From contig CM054117.1 of the NCBI GenBank assembly GCA_028673005.1, positions 55,106,370-55,170,369 of the forward strand: a stretch of 64,000 nucleotides of DNA, written 5' to 3'. The stretch is from Tanypteryx hageni. Lineage: Eukaryota > Arthropoda > Insecta > Odonata > Petaluridae. The notes under the pieces are model-generated. The model saw only the letters and a program-made list of their open reading frames with translations. It was not told the DNA's origin and made no database searches. The translations under genes and the position numbers were made by a program. Of this stretch, positions 54,011 to 64,000 are shown piece after piece (position 1 is the stretch's first letter; the number at the start of each line of letters is the position of its first letter).

Positions 54011-56439
54011 AATTTAGCCACATAGAATTTATTGAATCAATTGAATTTGTTGATCTGCTAATGAACGGAAAATGGATTTCGTTCGTTCATTTCCCACAAA
54101 TCTGTAAACAGCGGCCTTTTCATATTCGATGAGATCTTTAATAACAAAAATGGCGATTACAGACTTCCTTGTTAAATAATTCGAACTCTTGTCCCTTGTA
54201 GTGGAAGACAAAAATATCACCTTCCCCTCCATCACGACCGCCTTTCCTTGCGTCCATTAGATATTCTGTAGATGAAACATTATGAAAAAGCATACCGTAA
54301 TGACGAATATTGTCTGTACGTATTATTGTGACATTGTTTTTTAAAGTTTCATAATAATTCTTTTGCAACAAAACGTAGGTTGTGATAGAAATAAAAATTA
54401 ATTATTTTCCACAATTTTACTTTTTTATTGTGGAATGTACATAGTTTTAATGTTTATTTCTATCATGAGTAAATTCCGCAAAGTGAAACCTGAATCTAAT
54501 AAAACGTAGATTATAGCTATCATGAGGTCAAAACCACATTTATACGCTTTTATCTTCTGTACAGTTCAAGTCACGTTGCAACTCTATAATAAATGGGTCG
54601 AGTCATCTCCGTATTGTATTTCTTTTAAACAGTTTGCTCCTTTCAAGTCTTCCGCTCTCCTTCTATATATTGTTAAGACCTAATCGTTAGCAAACGCATT
54701 CGCGCAATTAACATGCGCAGATTTTCCATAAAATAAGCTTAAGCCTTGCTTAATCTACTTAGCTGCTAACTCTTCTTACTCTTTATCATCGCCACTGCAT
54801 TCATCTTAGACGTTGGTTTTTTATCTTTTAAATGCTTATATATAGCTTATTAAGGAACGCGGATGTATTCTATGGGTTTTTTTAGTTGTAATGCGCGTGT
54901 GATGCATTCATTTCTTATATCATTAGTTCGGTGCAAATGTAACGTTAATCCGACTTAAAATCACATTTCCTCTTGTCTATCCATTGTTGTGATGGAAAAG
55001 ATTGTTGTGTAGTGAAATTTTCGAACAAATTTACTTCACATTTTGGAGAATTAAATTTTAGGAAATGCAGCTCCACAAAATTACGGCTTCATCGGACGAT
55101 TTCAAAATGGGATATCTCCTCCGAAAAAGGTAGAATTATCTTCATTTATCAATAATCGGTTAACCACTGATTACAAATAATTGGCATTCATGTCCTTTCT
55201 TAAAATTTCCTTTCTCACCAAACTCTTAAAATTGCTAATTTCATCTTCAATTCCCCTGAAGAGCTATTTTTATATCCTACGAATACTGTGGACGAAATTA
55301 TAAAAGATGTTGAAAACTTTAAAAAAGATAGCCTTTTCGGTTAGAACATTTTATTCTAGTATTTTTCTAGTCAATTCTTTGCCAGCTATCTTTGCTTCTA
55401 GCGATAAGGGACTAGGATCGTTAAAAAATGCTCTCTTTTAAAAAAAGGAACGGCTCTTGAGACGAAGACAGTCTCGTTGATTTAATTAGTTCACGTTTAG
55501 TCTCGACCCAATTTAAAAATAACGTAAAACTAAAAATAAAATCCCATTTGTATCACTCAGAGTAAATGATTGCATAGTAGAGTAAATGATTGCATATTCT
55601 ATTCTTAAAGAGTATACAAAGTGAAGCTTATATCGAAGAAGTTTAATGAGGCAAGAGACGGATATTCTGGAAAATCCCTTTCCCCGTTACTCCTACAGAG
55701 TATTCAGATGGAGGCAATGGTCAAAGGATTCAATCACGTCAGATAAGATAGTCCGGAAAGATATTTTCCTCTTTAGTGTTCTGTTTTGTGCCTAATTAGG
55801 GGATATACAATTTAAAGTTTTTATTGCCTTCATATCTATGCTCTTTTTATATTTAACTATGGTCTGAGCACCACATAGGACGGCTACTTATCATAGTTAC
55901 CGGAAAGCGTTTCTGGTTTTCCGTACCGTCTCTTGACTTCCGGTGTTACTTTCAACATCAATCCATTTTCTCATCCACAGTTTGGCTACCGGAGAAAGCA
56001 AATCTCGAGAGAAAGAAGAAAGAGTTTCGGTTAACGCAAAATTTTTATTTGAAACGACTGAATTTTAAAACGTGTGGATACCAGAGAGGAACATATGTCT
56101 CCTTCGAGTCGTCGGAAGTTCGAGTAAAAGATGTTCCAAGGTTTGACAGAAATTCATCTCCTCCCCCCTCTCTGTCCTCCATTAACACCTTCCCCTTCAC
56201 CCGCGTCCCTATTCTTTTCTCCGGAGATGAATTAAACATGTCGACCCACTCGTTAGCATAAGTGCAAATGAAGCGGTCGAGCGTTACTCGAGGCGCTCGG
56301 AGATTGCGGGTCACGTCACGACACGTCAAAATCCTTGTCACTGGAGAGGTCAAAGGCTTGTATAAGCAAGTTAGAGGTCCAAGGGACTTGATTTTCTATA
56401 AGTTAAAATGTTTGAGGAATACATATAATGTTTATATGT
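54011..56439. other. Unassigned AT-rich sequence, no gene seen
   Basis: No protein or RNA is recognised. A short direct duplication of AGTAAATGATTGCATA occurs at about 55560-55598. 56040-56360 has opposed open frames in CpG-bearing sequence, with no known match. Confidence 0.4.
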
Positions 56440-56640
56440 GTGTATGCGTCTATTTGTGTGTCTGTTATTATCAGCCCTTTTCAATTCATTGAAGGTTGAA
56501 GGCCTACCACAGGCTTCTCCAGCTTTTCCTATCACCTGCCTCCATCCTTCAAGTTGGCCCTAAGAACATAAGAGCTTCACAATCTCTCTGTCCCATCTGT
56601 TTTTCGGACTTCTATTCAATATATATATCTATATACGAAC
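56440..56640 (-). repeat. Probable LINE/SINE 3' end fragment
   Basis: TATTATCAGCCCTTTTCAAT, TCATTGAAGG and GAAGGCCTACCACAGGCTTC, then CCATCTGTTTTTCGGACTTC, resemble the reversed 3' region of common arthropod LINEs and their SINEs, which carry a CATCAT-like tail and an AAGGCCT block. A TGTGTG/TATATG repeat lies at its left side. Confidence 0.35.
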
Positions 56641-58460
56641 TTGAGGAAGAAGAAAGGTAAAATAAGATATGGGCGGCAAATAGTCGTTTTGGGAAACCCA
56701 GTGGAAACTTATCGTTTGGAAAGTGTCTCTTTTAGACCCACAGCAGCTCTCAAATCACAGTATCTACTGAGTTTTCTACAACGTCTTGTAGTCACCCATA
56801 TCTTACGTGTCCTTTCCTCTTCACGTAAACACCACACACACAAATCTAAGCATAAAAATAATACCAAATCGTCACTTTTAGTTTGCCTATTGGACCCTCG
56901 CAATTCTCACGTTGTTTCTTAAGATTATTTTTAACCCTTCCTTAACTATGCCTGCACATAGGTGCATCCATAAACGCCAAATATAAAGTCGCGCCTCAAT
57001 TGAAATTTTAACCTCTTGAACTTTTTTCCGACGATCTCTACAACGTCGAAAAGTCGGTGCCAAAATTTCTGACTTTTACTTTCCATTTATGGTCGGTACC
57101 GATGACTTTTTTCGTTTGAAACCGTACATTTTTAGTCCTAGCTATATTTAAAGAGTTAGCTGTGATGGTAGTTAAATCACAATAAACTTTTTCCGGTGAA
57201 ATTTATCCTTTTCTTTCCCTTATTATACCAATTTGTTTTTTATTAGAACAAAAATTGCGTACTATTTTGTTTGAGATTTAGGTTAAGATTTCGCCTAATT
57301 TGGTGGAGCGCTGGATAGCTAATCTGCATACTATCGTCGCAATATTAAATCCTGCTGTGAGCGTAGGACTATGCTTATTTTTATTATTGAGTATTAGCTC
57401 TTTGTAAAGGCAACTAAGCGCCGTAATAAAATTAGCTTACATTAAGAAAATCAATATTATGGAAAATTCGAATGCTTCGTGATTGTTTAGCGCATCGAAC
57501 AATCTTAATTTCCCGAGTTGAATGGCGGAAAGCGTGGGATTAAATGTAAAATCTACCGAAATTACTTTATTTCTCCGAGAATTAGAAAATGCGATAGTTT
57601 TTATGCGTTCTTTGCACGAAGTGAACGCATAAAGGGGAGGTCATTTCCGTCCGTCCGTCCGCATGTTAAAACTCGGAAATTGCTGCACGTATTATGATGA
57701 ACTTTGGTATTGGACAGTTTTGTTAAAATTAATTTGCCTATTCCAATTTAGATTAAAATCGGACAATAATTACGACAGATTTACATGAAGACCTACATGT
57801 ATTTTACAACCTACCTTGCTTGCTTCTCGTTAAATTCTCATCCGAGCGAAAAATATTGAGAACATTGTGAAATCTCAAAGAACGCATTTGGAAACTCTGT
57901 GTACTCCGACATGGGAGAGTTATCAGACTCATTATCCTCCTGAAATGAAAAATGTCTCTTTGTAACATTATCGCACCTTAAGAAGTCGCCCACTATCGAA
58001 TTAATTTTATGCAATTTATCGAAGTCATTTTTATTATTTCGTATTTCCTATTTTTATCGAATCTTTCCTTTAACGGCACCAGGGGGCGATTTTATACCGT
58101 AGCTTGTTTATAATCCCGTCATGAAATCGGCGTAGCCCGTCGGAAGTCAACAAGCGTGACGCGAATGGCCGTCAGACGTGGTCTCCAGGAAAAAAAATAA
58201 ATAAGCTTCTTCAAAGAAGATCTCTTTTTTTATTTTTAAGGTGGTTGAGCGTGTTGGTGTGTATCTGCGCCGGAGAAGATGCTTCGATATAGAGTTTCGT
58301 GTGTGCGCGCGCGTGCGTGTGCGTGCGTGTTTGTGACTGTGTAAAGGAGAGATAGAAGAGGCAGAGAGTAAATGTACACCCGGTCCTCTTATAACACGGA
58401 AAGCGTTCTGAAAAATTGCCGCGCTATGTGAATCCGTGATGTGTGAACGTAGCTTTACAT
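56641..58460. other. Unassigned sequence, no gene seen
   Basis: 57600-57720 has the CGTCCGTCCGTCCGCATGTT repeat (diverged copy 3 of 1456-1566). 58295-58335 is a (GT/GC)n run. 58370-58452 reversed matches the CACGG-family repeat at 35590-35675. Confidence 0.45.
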
Positions 58461-58738
58461 CAGGGGTCACCAAACTTTTTACTGAAAGGGCCCCATGAGA
58501 CATCATGATCCACAGTGCGGGCCACATACGGCATTTCAAATGGCTGATCGGGCCGTGCAAAAATTTAAAGAGCAAGTTTTGAGAATTTTTTTCGATTCTG
58601 TAATATGTAATTCGCTTATATCAAAAGTAGATTTCACCCAAGCACTTGGAAAATGTCGTTTAGATATCTAATGAATACTGTTGCTGATAAGGCGGGTCGG
58701 ACCAAATCACTGCGCGGGCCGTAGTTTGGGGACCCCTG
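58461..58738. mobile_element. hAT-type MITE (CAGGGGTCACCAAAC ends)
   Basis: Begins CAGGGGTCACCAAACTTTTT and ends GTTTGGGGACCCCTG. It is flanked by CTTTACAT (58453-58460) and CCTTACAT (58739-58746), 7 of 8 alike. The interior has CTGAAAGGGCC, CGGGCCACATACG and CTGATCGGGCCG, shared with 59810-60140. Confidence 0.88.
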
Positions 58739-59809
58739 CCTTACATAGTAAAAGGATGGTTATGTTCCATACCCCTTCGGGTACCCTCCTCCATACCCAA
58801 ATTTCCCAAGCCACTCTGATGCACATACATGTACAAATAGGGCGTGGGTTTTGGTTGTCTAATCTTATAAATAAAGCACCATGGCCCTCCAAAATGCCTC
58901 TTCCTCGCTCAGCAATCTGGAATCCCGCATCTCAAGTCCTAACAAGCCGCCTTAAACGCGAACCATAATCCGCGTTGTTTGAATTTTCGATTATGAAAAA
59001 GATCCTTATGATACCGGCATAAGCTGGAATATGAGAATAATCTCAAATCGGGAGGAAAATTCTGCCGTGACCGGGAATCTTACTCCGGTCTTCCATTTGC
59101 CGGGCGGATCGATCACTGACTTTACGATCATAGCGGAATTTATCTCCCGATTTCAAATTATTCCCGAATTCTCGGTATCGGTGAACAAGTGTTGTAGCGA
59201 GTCCGTATTATGAGAAACCGTGTTATAGGAAGGCCCGATGTATATACGGAGAGAAGTATGTTTAATACCAGTCGCGAGACTTGTATGTCCAGGTTTAAAG
59301 AAACCTTAATCTCCATATCATCGTCACATCCGCCAGGAGGCAGCATAATCGGGCGACGCGACTCTCGAGCGCAATTGACGTTATGTGTGTACTTACCTCG
59401 TGGTAAAGAGAGGGAGAGACTTCACTCGAAAAGGGTTGGATGTTTTTTCCTGCCTTTTTCTTTATTTTTTCAAGTTTATTTTATATTATTTTTTCCATTC
59501 CTCGCCTCTGGAACTCATTTGGCTCGCATTTAAGTGTCGAGGTACGGAGAAGAGGGAGAAAAAAATAATAATAATGTCGTTTAAGCGAGGTTTAATATTT
59601 TTCCGACGGTTCCCATGGCGGTTCAATTAACGCGTTTATTTTATTCTCCCAAGTTGAATCGGAGGGAAAATTAAAATCGCCGTATCGTCTGCGGTTTTAT
59701 TGATCCGAGACGCGTATTAATCTAGGATTGTTTTTATAATAAAAACGTGCGTTTCTTCCGGATTTTTATAATCATCAGCAAAGATTTTGCGAGTTGTTTC
59801 CCTTGGAAG
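58739..59809. other. Unassigned sequence, no gene seen
   Basis: Short frames (58681-58968, 59031-59213, 59210-59533) are not recognised; the first overlaps the MITE end. Confidence 0.4.
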
Positions 59810-60140
59810 AGAGGGTCGCCGAACCTTTTGCTGAAAGGGCCACATGAGGTTTACATACCACTGCGCGGGACACATACGATCTATCGAAAGACTGATCGGG
59901 CCGCGTGTAAATTTTAAGGAGATAGTTTTGAGTATTATTTTGCTTTCGTAAAGTGCCATACGCCTATTCATATCAAAAGTATATTGTATCCACGTAGTCG
60001 AAAAATATCGTTAAGGTTTTATTAATGATAGCTGATTACAGGTCGTGCGAGCAAATGTACGAATACACATGCCTTAAAGAAAATGATGAATTATGGTAAT
60101 TGGTGAAATCACTGCGCGGGTCATAATTTGGGGACTCCTG
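59810..60140. mobile_element. hAT-type MITE, older copy of the 58461 family
   Basis: AGAGGGTCGCCGAACCTTTT at the left and AATTTGGGGACTCCTG at the right are decayed versions of the ends of 58461-58738. CTGAAAGGGCCACATGAGG, CGGGACACATACGA and CTGATCGGGCCGCG occur in the same order inside. No convincing target duplication remains. Confidence 0.75.
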
Positions 60141-60148
60141 CATTAAAG

Positions 60149-61099
60149 CGTGGCGAAGTATTAGGCTGGTTTGGTACGGGGAACATTTTTGTGGATTTAA
60201 TACCTTCCATTTATTATTTTACCGCTTTTTGTAATATAATTTGTCGACAAAACTATGACCTAAACAGTTTAATTTGATGATTTAATCACGATACATACCT
60301 TAAGAGAGAAGGACGTATCCAGTTCATGCTAAAATTTGCATGGCGTAGTTGGAAAATCTGGTAGTAAAAATATTACTGATATTTTAATTGCCGCGTTGTA
60401 ATTTACAATTACGGTTAATTATGTATTGTGGAAACTTTATACCGCTATCCTGAATTTCTCGTCTATTTTTAAAAATAAATGCGTCAATATACCTAAGCGT
60501 AAATTATTGCAAAACCTAAGTTAATGGATGTGAGATAAATCGATGGCTTTTTTCGCTATTAATAGTTCAAATGCGCGTTAGTTCTTTAATAGAAAAATAC
60601 CCCGTTTGAATACAGCCTGTTTTGGGATATTACAGGTTCTCTACATAGCATCCACTTTGTTAAACGTATGAATCGCTTAAGGTGGGGAAAATACGATAAA
60701 CAAGCTGCCTGCATAACCGAAGGAGAGAAAATTCGCACTACCTCAAGGTATAATACCTACTCCTGGTAAAATATTCTCGCTGAATGACAAGAAAAATATA
60801 AAGAACGAATCCGGATGAAAAAATTCCCGCTCGATAAAAAACTCCCGAGGGAAAAAAACACGCCGTATCGTCAGAAGTTCACACCTAACCTTAAAGGAAA
60901 ACCGTCGATGAGATCTAATCGGAACCACTTACCATTTTAAGCCGCGAAGATTCTACAACGCAGCGCCTCCTTATAAAAAAAGGCGGAAGGAAGAACTCCA
61001 CTCTTTACTTAAAGTGGCTGAAAGGGGACGATAGGGGAAGTGTATGGGGTTGTAGCGATACTCGAAGAGGAAGCGATAGGGGGTGGATAGAGAGAGGTT
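60149..61099. other. Unassigned AT-rich sequence
   Basis: No gene or repeat recognised. Confidence 0.4.
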
Positions 61100-61640
61100 C
61101 TCCTTTTTCGCTCGTCCGGTATCCCTCTTCCCCTTCCTCTCCCTCTTGTATCTCTGGTCGCCGATCTTTCCGTCTCCCATAAGGTACAAGGTCAAGGAGA
61201 TAGAGAGAGAGGGAAGAAGATAGGCGTGCCCAAAAAGACACGCATGCACGCACACGCGCGATTTTTGGGCGCGAGGCACGTGACGAGAGCCGGGTAGAGA
61301 GAAAGGAGAGAAGGGGGCGAGCGGTTGAGGTGGAATACTTTGCTTTCTCCTCTCTCCTTCCGCTTTCACATCCTTATTCGTCTTCGCGTTTGTCTTTCGA
61401 TTTTTTTACGACTCTTCCTTTTCTTCTTATATTCGTCTCCCCAAATGGAGAGAATGGTGAAAGTGGAGAGGAGGGAGAACGAGAATAGGGAAGGAGGGAG
61501 AAAGTGAGAGAGAGGGGGAGAGTTGGCAGGTTGAGCGCGCGTGCGAAAAGCTCGAGGAGGAGGTGGAAGGCGTGCGTCGTCGGTCCCGCGACACGCGACT
61601 TTTTATCCCCACGTCACGGAGAGAGTGGAAGACTCCTCTT
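61100..61640. other. Simple-sequence-rich, CpG-bearing segment
   Basis: Alternating CT-rich (61105-61150) and GA-rich (61195-61215, 61440-61520) stretches with CACGCATGCACGCACACGCG at about 61240. Overlapping open frames on both strands have no recognisable product. Base composition resembles 8.8-9.3 kb. Confidence 0.4.
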
Positions 61641-61699
61641 CCTATCCTTTTTTGTCTCGAGTCGTGACTGGGAATTTTTTATTTGACTTTGATATTTTT

Positions 61700-61900
61700 A
61701 AAGTATGGTTTATTTTTTTTGCTATTTTAATTTTTAACTTTTTATTTGTTTGTGATTTTAATTTTTTTATTTGTTTGTATATTTAGTTTTCATTTGTTTG
61801 TATATTAAGTTTTTATTTGTTTGTATATTTATTTTTTATTTGTTTGTCTTTTTAGCTTGTTTGTTTGTATTTTTACTTTTTGTTCCTTTACATTTTTGAG
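61700..61900. repeat. TTTG-rich degenerate tandem repeat
   Basis: The unit TTTTTATTTGTTTGTATATT recurs imperfectly about five times on the plus strand (about 61740-61860). Confidence 0.7.
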
Positions 61901-64000
61901 TTTAATGTATTTAAAAAAGTTTTAACTCTGCTGTTTATAACTTTTTTATGTTTGATTTCGTCATTTGTTTGCATTTGTTTTTATTTTTTCGTGCTTACTT
62001 TTTCACCCGCGTCGATGTTTAACATCGGTTTTCGTTTTTAAATATGTATTTATCTGTATTATATATTCATGTTCCTATTAATTTTTAAATATTTGCGTTT
62101 CATATTTAAGTGTTCAATTTTTTGGATTTTATCTATGCGCCTTTTCGTCTTTCATCTGCTTCCATTAATTTTTTTGTTTCTTTCGTTTCCAGGTAAAGTA
62201 AAGACGGCGTCGACGTCTTCTTTTTCCATCCCGTTCAAAAGGAGAGAGGGTTCTCTTCTCTTTTCATTTGCATTCATCGCGGTACGTATTATGCGTCTCT
62301 TTCTCCTTCTTTATTTCTCCCTCTCCATCTCTTTCCAGCACAGATCTGATCATTCCTTTGCGTCCAGAGGTTGGTTTTGAATTATTCCGCAAGAGGCTGG
62401 TCAGGGCGTGAGTCACTTTCCGATGCGATTTTTTTTTCTGTTCCTTTTTTATTTTCGGGGCATCTCTTTGAACGATTATTCCTCCTAGAGAGCGCGGTTA
62501 TTTTTGTTTTTCCTCACACTCGTCTGCTTTGAAATAATAGAAAGAGAGAGAGAATGAGTAGAACTAGATCGGCTAGAATTTTAGACTAGTTCCGAGAAAA
62601 CGTTTTTTGGTTTCGACGAGAGGATATTCTGAATTATTGAATAAATAGTTTATCGGATCAGTTTTTAATGTGTGGCTTGAATGTTGAATGAGCGGAGAAG
62701 CCCCGAGTACTATATAATCACCTGATTTGCGCGTAGGAGGATGTTTATAAATGATTATTTGTTTACGTCCTATTTCCTTGTTGAAGAAAGAGGTTTCAAA
62801 TGACAGTTTTATTTTAGGAGTAAAATTATGCCGTTGAAATCTATTGAATCCGCGAGTTGAGTAGGACATGATGTTTATTTTTATCTATATCTTGTTTAAT
62901 CCGGCACAGAGAGCTCTGATTAATGTTTCACAGTGAAAATACGAGACAATGAATGGGAAATTTATGAACTTTTCGTGGGGAGTGAGTCCACAGAAATTGT
63001 AGAACTTCGTAGATAGCCCGCTGCTCCAAAAAGATAGAGAAACATTTGTTTAAGCAGCATAAAAGTCTTCCACATAATTGAATTTCGTGACAAACTTATA
63101 CAAATTATGTATAATAAAAATATTTAGGGTAATATAAAATAAAATACAAATAATTATTTTATATATTTTATAATAGGTAAAATAATATAAAAAGTGCATT
63201 TCTCCAATGAAAATAACATGCGAGTAACTAGAGATGGCATTACAATTTGAATTTATAGTCACAGATATAATTTAAGTGCCATTAAATGAGTCTAAATGCC
63301 CACCCAGTAATTTTCCCTTGGATACTTACCGAATACTTCTCGTAGCTAAGGATTATTATAAGTTTTTTCATGTCCCACGACGATTTATTCGCAATTCCAA
63401 TTAAGCATAATGTTCTCGATTCTTGGTCCCTTAAGTGAACCAGCAGAAAACATTCTATGATTTTAAAAGATTATATCTGTTCTAAATAACCGATTTTTTG
63501 TTTTAATCGGTCAACGTTTTAATTTCTTCTTTGCTGCGTGTCTGTCTTAAGTGGCTCACATTGTCCGAATAACTCTCGACAACTAATGCAGGGTCGAAGA
63601 ATTGCTCATCTCTTTTATTTAATACGCACTACAAACTCAGTCCAATTATGCGTCCAACCAAACTAGTACATTCCCCATCCTGACAAACGCATTTTTTTAT
63701 TAAATAAAATTAAATAAATGAAATTTCTCTTTGAATTCATTTAATTTAAAGATATCATTGCATATTCACATTTTGTTGCATAATCGGCTGTTTGCTCTTT
63801 TTGCTATCATCGTAATGCTCGCCGACAGCTCGGTTGTTAAGACCTTCGTCAGGGTAAAGATGGCTATTTCCAATATGGCGGATTCCGGGCGATCTGCGGT
63901 TAACCTAACGGATTTCCGCTATCATCGGTTTAATTATCATTCGAAAATCTTGCCGTCGTCGGAAACGAATGATTAACGCATACCATCCAGAGAATATCTC
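61901..64000. other. Unassigned sequence, no gene seen
   Basis: AT-rich, with short frames of no recognised homology. The last 250 bases have more CpG (GCCGTCGTCGGAAACG), but no supported feature. Confidence 0.4.

Noticed and set aside
55560..55598. Short tandem duplication as a functional site
   Set aside because: Two copies of about 16 bases are expected from replication slippage and carry no known motif.

Overview
The window looks like a repeat-laden, gene-poor stretch of an animal nuclear genome, most likely an arthropod and probably an insect. It carries an RTE-type LINE, a piggyBac fossil, hAT miniature elements, tRNA-derived SINE pieces and long simple repeats. There are no operons and no dense coding. 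I found no host protein-coding exon that I can defend. The only convincing coding sequence belongs to transposable elements.

Layout: 0-5 kb holds a hAT MITE (1951-2267) and two palindromic foldback repeats. 5.1-6.4 kb is a three-level nest: a hAT element (5076-6394) contains a foldback repeat, which contains a hAT MITE (5340-5660). 8.1-9.7 kb has a 0.7 kb polypurine tract, a (CT)n run and a CpG-rich segment that could be a promoter or 5' exon. 11.0-16.7 kb is the retrotransposon core. A nearly intact RTE LINE (11321-14589, minus strand) sits inside a (TA)n array between two inverted arms, and a second, decayed copy follows head-to-head (14792-16718, plus strand). 19.0-20.2 kb has a head-to-head SINE-like pair and a 255 bp foldback. 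23.0-24.6 kb has a hAT inserted in another hAT with an exact 8 bp duplication, and a foldback repeat. 27.9-29.5 kb is a broken piggyBac transposon. 31-33 kb has a hAT MITE split by a LINE tail, and another LINE 3' end. 33.6-34.6 kb is a 1 kb polypyrimidine tract. 36.6-44.6 kb holds a third and a fourth RTE fragment and a cluster of hAT MITEs. The remainder (45-64 kb) is mostly unassigned sequence with scattered repeats, further hAT MITEs (49.4, 58.5, 59.8 kb) and foldbacks (53.3-54.0 kb).

The most interesting signal is a set of short motifs with the layout of a hammerhead ribozyme core: CTGANGA, a 4-5 bp hairpin, then GAAA, then a short or palindromic stem ending in T-C or T-T. They occur at about 11140, in both arms of the 19.7 kb foldback, and in the foldback repeats at 2.8, 5.7, 24.5 and 53.9 kb. 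Hammerheads of this minimal kind are known from Penelope-like retroelements, so these repeats may be Penelope-derived. All examples here have one unpaired base between CTGANGA and the hairpin, so activity is uncertain. All similarities were judged by eye; no database search was run.
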